The notes under the pieces are model-generated. The model saw only the letters and a list, made by a program, of their open reading frames with translations, ran no database searches and was not told where the DNA came from. The position numbers and the translations under genes were made by a program. Below are positions 57,867 through 64,000 of a stretch of 64,000 nucleotides of DNA, piece by piece. The stretch spans positions 19,936,999 to 20,000,998 of the forward strand of contig NC_092565.1 in assembly GCF_037975245.1 (NCBI RefSeq), given 5' to 3'. The stretch is from Apostichopus japonicus. Its lineage: Eukaryota; Echinodermata; Holothuroidea; Aspidochirotida; Stichopodidae. Numbering within the stretch: position 1 is the stretch's first letter; the number at the start of each line of letters is the position of its first letter.

Positions 57867-60346
57867 ATGTGCATTAGTAATTTTCCTTCTTGAAATGGGA
57901 ACAGATCTCCTTCCCTGTCCATAACATAAGGTAAACGACACGTATGCGCTATAAACTTATCCGTTGTTACTGGTATTATATGAACGTATTTTAAGTTAGT
58001 AGTTAACAAACAGGATACCATCATGTTTCTTGAGCTTCCTGTGTTTATATGCGTATATCGTTATACTTCATACTACTATATGAAGGCCTGCAATGTTATG
58101 AGGTTTAAAACAGTTTTCAAAATGGTTACAGGTATATTACACCACAATAAGAGTATAGTGCACGTCCGCATGGGTGTTTAACCATTGTCAGAAAACAGCC
58201 CTAAAGTGACCTACTGATTTGTTTGGGGCATTTTCTGAGTCATCACCACTTTTAAATGCTTGGATGTTGAAGAGGATGAGATAAACTACTGATGTCTAAA
58301 AATCTGGAGGATTGAAGGGGATTTAAGTATATTAGAAAATCTTGGCTGAAATAAGAAGATTCCACAGCGACAGCTGGCAGATGGGTTGGGAAGCACTTTG
58401 CTCAACTTTGAGCTCTTCTAGCTCAAAATCTAAATGGTCATGGTGGCAAAAGTTGAATGTGTTGTGATGTCCCAAGCCATTAGCTATCATTATGGTGGGT
58501 AGGACATGTCAGTTGAAAATGTCTATCTATATGCTCTATTGGCCTTGGAAAGTGACGAGTTTAGTGTGTAATTCAACAGGAGTAATTAATTGAACCTTTG
58601 CACATGCTTACTTTGTTTTATTGGTGATATCAACTCAGGGAAGTATACCGTTTAAGCGACGATCCCTTTGAGATCAACTTTATAGAGTCCAGTTATTTAT
58701 ATGACCTGTATAAATAGAGGGGGTATATTATCAATGGGATCTACCCTATAGGAGAGTTCAATCGCTCACTTGAGTATATCTTGTGAGTTTTACGAGAGAG
58801 AATTACTCATATAGGACTAAACATATAGACATTTGAGGATATGCTAACTATATTGGTTTGTCAATTTGGTATATTACATACTACAAACCACTCGTGTCCA
58901 CATAACACATAGGCTCGAAATCGTCTATACATGATAGCACGAAACATTGAACAACCGATCATCATAAACCTTTGTACGACAGAATTTTTATTTCATAATT
59001 ACACCCGAAAACTAGCAGTTCAGAATAATTTGTCTCCAACTTGGGAAATATTATATGTTTTAAAGTAATGTTCCTCCATAGATCAATACCAAAATAATAG
59101 TCTGAAAATAACATCATATACTGAAGCCGATAGACATGAATATTAATTTTTTTTGTACCTGCCTTCTGCTGCTGCTCACACGCAACCCTCTTACTCTACC
59201 GAGAGTACAAGCCAGCTGACGATTTAGAAACAGTTGTTTTGTTTTAATTTAAATTAATTAATTTAGGAAAAATTTCTTATGGCATTTGTATTAAATTTAG
59301 TCTCCGAAATAATAATTATATCACAAGACCACCAAAGTTCATAAAACTCAAAAAATCTTCAGCATATTATTATACATGAGTGTGATTCGTCACACCCAGA
59401 AACACAGAAACCTGATGGAATAAACACGAGATGATCAATCGATGAAGAACCACCTGGACAAACTCTGTCATTCACGTGTGATTTATCGTCCGCAACACCC
59501 AATAGAGCGAGAATGCTTGTAGAAGTATGCATGCGGTTAGAATAATTGAATGAACATGCCTATATACTTTAGTGAAATTAATTATAATTATTTCCTCCCT
59601 AGTTATTATATATTATGAATTATCCTCTTTCACATTATTCCGGGAAGTTCAAGAATGATCACTTTAATTACTTTGTTCACTGGATCGGGGTATTATGTCA
59701 ACATGAATAATAACATTTTAACTCTGCAGTGTGTCACTGTGAATTGATGAAGCGAACCAAGTTAGAAACAAAAATATACCCGGAGTAAAAGAGGGATTTT
59801 TGTTTTCAATTCTGTACGTTCAAGCTTTTGAATAGTGCAGAAAAGGTTAATAAGGGGTTAATCAACGGTCTAGCGTGCGTTACTCACAGGATTAACCACT
59901 GACCTGAATGGACCAATAGGATTTAGGAATCTTTACTAAGTATGAATGAACATTTGATCAACATATTGCAAGATGAACACCATGAGGACAGTTCCACGGT
60001 AAATTCTCACGCATCACGCTCCATTAAGTACGATATATTAAACAGAGATATTAACAATATATGTATGAATATATATATATATGTATACCATGTGAAACAA
60101 ACATATGGTGCGATTTTATCTCCAGAGAAAAGAAACACCAAAAATACATCAAAACGTAAAAGTAAAAAGTAAAAAAGTAAAATAAAAGTAAAATAAAAAC
60201 ACAAACAAGAGGGCAAGCAACGGAGTAACAAATTTATTACTAGCTACACAATCTGGAATACCCTTTTTCCTTGACAAATTATTAATTGATTGTAAATTGT
60301 AAAGGAACGGACCTAGTGGTTTGTGCATTAGGCTTTATAGTCCAGT
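57867..60346. other. Sequence without recognised features
   Basis: No exon, array or transposon was recognised; AT-rich. Confidence 0.4.
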
Positions 60347-61210
60347 CATAGGCGTACGAGGCGGGGGGGGGGGGGGGCAGTGGGCAGACTTTATATATAT
60401 ATAAATATGCAGTAGTTTGCCCGAATCTTTTTCAAATTTTTGCCCGACAACTCTGTGGAAAGTGTTTTATGTTATTTGTTTTGTGACATTAATATTAATA
60501 CAGGCCTAATGATTTTCTTGATTTAGCATCATGTTGCCCGAATATTTTCGTGTAATACCACCGTAAGCGCAGCTCATCTGGGCTACCACGCTTTTTGCAC
60601 TATCAAAAATTTTTCTTACTAGTCAACTGTATACCTGGACATCCCCGACATGAGTGTATATAAGAAACGTTTTCTTGTTCATGGATGGTGGGGGGGGGGG
60701 GGGGAGGGTAGTGCCTACAAGCCTAGAAGTACAGGTTTATCATATTCTTTGTTATTTATTATACTTTTTTTGTGAGAAGAATGGCAGTCTCGGTCGACAC
60801 AGCGACATCATCCTGCCTACGTGTCGTTGAACAATGTATGTTTTTCTGGAAGTAGCTGAGTACTGTGTTAAAATAATAAATACGGTAACTAAATAGGAGC
60901 TTAAAAAATATACTGTCCTATTTTTCCCCTTCAAAGTGATGTTACCATTTTTTCTTCTTCTAATTTACCAAATTTTTGGGGAAGTGTAAATTTCGAAAAC
61001 GTGAGATTTTAAAATAAAGAATGTTTAGATGCAATTTGCAAGGCCTCATAAGTGCCATTTCCGGCAATCTGAGAGTCATTTTTTGCGAAAAAATTTCTTG
61101 TACGATACGCGCCAACAGATGGTGGCGCTCTGCTTAGATAGTGTCACGGGAACTTTGGGGCACAAAAGTTTCTGCCCCCCCCCAAACTGAAATGGTCCCG
61201 TACGCCTATG
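60347..61210. mobile_element. Non-autonomous hAT-like element sharing the core motif (copy D)
   Basis: The inverted ends are CATAGGCGTACG (60347) and CGTACGCCTATG (ending 61210). It contains the shared core in minus orientation at 61048-61146 (CGCGCCAACAGATGGTGGCG). Only AGT matches at both flanks. Internal G15 and G14 runs. No coding capacity. Confidence 0.65.
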
Positions 61211-63496
61211 AGTTCAGTCACTTATATTGATGGCCTTTACTTGCTTAAATGATTCTTTAATGGTTCAGCAGTATGTTTCAATAATACTGCATGCATAACA
61301 AATTAAGTTTCTGCCTGAATTGAGTCATATTGTAATGATTTACACATAACTGCATGGTTAACAAAGTGTTATGAACAAGCTCCGTGTCTGAGCTATACGC
61401 CGTGTATTGAAATCGTTAGTACTTCCATTCCGCAACTTACTCTGCGTATTATAATTAGTGGGGGGGGGGGGGTTTGTGTGTGTGTGTGTGTGTGTGTGCA
61501 ATATTTCCCCATACAGTAATCACATTTATAATGCAATAATACAGCTGTTTCTTGCTTCATCAAGGTAATAATAATTGAAACGACGAAATATCGAGGATGT
61601 GTCAGCTTTTATGTTGATGATGTCAATGGTTACCTGTTGAAAACGAAGCGTATCCTCGTATGACTATATATAGCCTTGAATATTCATGTCTTGACGACGA
61701 AAAGGTGGTTACTATGGAGATTTGGTTTTCGATATAGTTAAAAACTTGTTTCATAATATCTGGCAAAGTGATGTGGGTTTTGTTACATTTTTAACTGTTG
61801 TTTCATCACACAGAGATCAGAAACTTGTGTTATATTCTCCAAGTTATAAAAAATAAGAAGAAGAAAAAAATGGCAACGCATATATATAATTATGCTAATT
61901 TTTCAAAAATGGAAAACGGTGTACTCTTCATTAACAAAAGCGGGCACTTTTAATTTATGGCAAAACCGCAGTTTCATGTTTTCACAAAGGTTAGGTCAAG
62001 TTGAATTGGTGGAAAAGCGACAATTTTCAGGTTTTTCACACTGCAGGTGCCCCTCCCCCCCCCCCCCCTGTTCTGTAGTCTTAGGCTTTATGACGTATTT
62101 CCTGTCGGTTGCATAAAAAGTGGCATACTTTCTCCAGACTAGATATCTGCTGCTGTGTTAAGGTTAATATGAAATACTAACTAGGCCTACGCCATTCCCG
62201 TTTAAGCGATTCTAATGACGAACTCAAATACTGACAAACCTGCTTAACTGTGTATAATACTCCTAAGACACCAAGCACATCCTTATCAATCTTTATGCGT
62301 CAATGGTATACAGATTATATCTTTCAAAGTACTTGTACATGGGCGTCATTTTCCAAACAAAAGGTAAAACAAAACAAGATTACTTTTACTTGCAAACCTT
62401 CAGTAACTTTATAAGCAATAGAAAGCTTTTACTTAATAACATCATCCACTCCGCAAGCCAATCGCAAACAAAAATTAGAAAAATAAAGACTTTATTAACA
62501 ATTTATAATTTCAAACACGTGAACAGTATAGTCGTATATATGGTGGAATTATCGCTGAATTAATGTGTTCAATCGACTATATAGTCTGAACTCAAAGCTG
62601 GGTCACACGTGATGATAACAAATTGAGCACGCATGCAACTTCCCTGGAAATCAGGTGGGCTTAAATGCACAAGTAATAGATCCGCTGTTTAATGGACAAA
62701 ACAATCAGGTGTTTCCTTATTATTTATTTATTTATTGAAAATGTTTCATTTTACAGTATATCCAAGCCATGCCGTCTGCAATCAGGCAATCAACAACTAC
62801 TTAAATACCGATTCAATATAGGCCTAATATCTTTATGAATATAGTTAGGTTAATCTGTACTGTGTAGGACCTATATACCCAATCCGCGATTTTTTTTTAG
62901 CACGTTCAACTTAGTCATATTCATCAAAACCTGAGACTTTCATGTAGTTCTTAAAGAAGATGTATTCTTTAAAGGGTTGCCTGGAATCAAATCTTTGTTT
63001 TTTACCAAGCACACGCTGAAGGAGGGATTATATCATAATTATTGGTAAAATTAAATTAAATTATTAATTAAAGAAAAACGGAAAATATTGAAACGACACA
63101 CAAGATTGATCTCAGCTATCCATCACTAGAGTAGGCCTTTTTGGGTTTAAGTTGAATCCCAACTAAATAATAACATGTAAGCCTAACTATACATGTAGGT
63201 CTATAATCATGTTTGGCATCCCTAGTAAAGGTAGAGTTGTAAATTTCTACTTTGAAAAGGGATTAAAAAAATGATCAATTAAGACAAACAAACGTGAATC
63301 AGGTCGACAGATAGAGCTTTTATCCTCCAATATATGTTGTTTTGCAAAAGAACAATGGAAACAATGACTTCCCCACCCTACCTCCTTTTCAAACACCCAC
63401 CCTCTGCACCGTACCGTAAGAAAACTAAACGGTTACATTATGTTACCCAAGATTTTCAAAATGCGTAGTCAGTGATACGTAGGCGATTTTATTTGG
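61211..63496. other. Sequence without recognised gene
   Basis: Contains a G13 run with a TG tract (61461-61498) and a C-run (about 62056). No exon was recognised. Confidence 0.4.
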
Positions 63497-63770
63497 CCAA
63501 GGGCGGCGGAACCGGGGGGGGCACAGGGAACACGTGCCCCCCCCCACTTTTCCTCAGGTTAAAAATGTGCCCTTTTTCTACATAAAAATTGAGGTGTCTC
63601 AAGTTAGCAAGAGGCCAGGGAACCAGAATGAACACTCGGGAAGGGCCGTTTCCGGCCGTCTGAGGGGTTTGTAAAACCAAAAATTTTCTTGTACGCTCCG
63701 CGCCAACTGATGGTGGCGCTCCGCTCAGATAGTCGTGCATACAACTTTGCAAATCCTGGCTACGCCCCTG
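63497..63770. mobile_element. Short hAT-like element sharing the core motif (copy E)
   Basis: The left end is CCAAGGGCGGCGGAACCGG, and the right end in reverse complement is CAGGGGCGTAGCCAGGATTT. The core at 63637-63735 (minus) reads CGCGCCAACTGATGGTGGCG. The ends differ, so this may be a fusion or truncation. No clear target duplication. Confidence 0.6.
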
Positions 63771-64000
63771 CCTTTTAATGAATTTCTGTGGGTCAAACTC
63801 AATGCTATTTCGAATGGGAAAAATTTGTTAAGATATTAACATAATCCTTGTTTTCAAATTTGCACATTGGATATTGGAGTGCTAGAATGCATATTTTCCG
63901 TGAGGGGTGGGGGGGGGGGGGCGTTGATGGAGTGATGTGTATACCCAAATAAGATAATACGATAAGAGTTATAAAGGGTACTAAATATAAAGCTGCATCA

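Noticed and set aside
57279-58024. Long THTYI / MYVCM repeat ORFs (up to 219 codons)
   Set aside because: A pure (ACAT)n tetranucleotide is open in several frames; there is no protein signal.

Overview
The window looks like nuclear DNA of an animal. It is AT-rich, genes are split into short exons with canonical GT/AG borders, introns run to several kilobases, and most of the sequence is non-coding and full of microsatellites, minisatellites and degraded transposons. The gene families and the repeats (hAT-like elements, LINE ends, and a satellite built on AGGTCA half-sites) fit a marine invertebrate. I lean towards an echinoderm, but that lean comes from memory of similar repeats and is weak. 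Nothing looks bacterial or viral.

Three protein genes can be supported, all on the + strand. (1) About 1.5-9.5 kb: the last eight exons of a gene I cannot name. They give about 503 codons, with an extracytoplasmic-looking part, a Gly-rich linker and two C-terminal membrane helices. There is a faint resemblance to the C-terminal domain of xylosyltransferases. (2) 20.87-28.12 kb: a complete five-exon gene of 231 codons for a METTL27-like (WBSCR27-like) SAM-dependent methyltransferase. (3) From 45.68 kb: the first two coding exons of a two-pore-domain (K2P) potassium channel, covering M1, the extracellular cap and the first pore loop. The rest of that gene must lie beyond the right edge.

Between and inside the genes are layered mobile elements. 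Two hAT-like elements have perfect 5-bp target duplications (24,939-26,288 with a broken transposase, and 36,406-36,989, its internally deleted relative). At least three more elements carry the same subterminal core (32.0-33.8, 60.3-61.2 and 63.5-63.8 kb). A 1-kb element at 41.55-42.55 kb has long inverted ends and a 7-bp duplication, and sits inside a tandem array. A fold-back element of about 520 bp lies in METTL27 intron 1. A 5'-truncated LINE end (18.0-18.5 kb) with its target duplication splits an older repeat. A second LINE end (50.5-51.0 kb) lies inside the K2P intron. About 1 kb of sequence occurs twice in direct orientation, once downstream of gene 1 and once immediately after the METTL27 stop.

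The most unusual observation is a set of 30-32 bp perfect hairpins (17,860, 24,558 and 38,188). Each starts CA, ends TG and is flanked by its own exact 7-bp direct repeat, as if very small hairpins had been inserted with target duplication. A fourth, related hairpin at 21,339 lacks the duplication.

The three genes show no sign of working together, as expected for neighbours in an animal genome.
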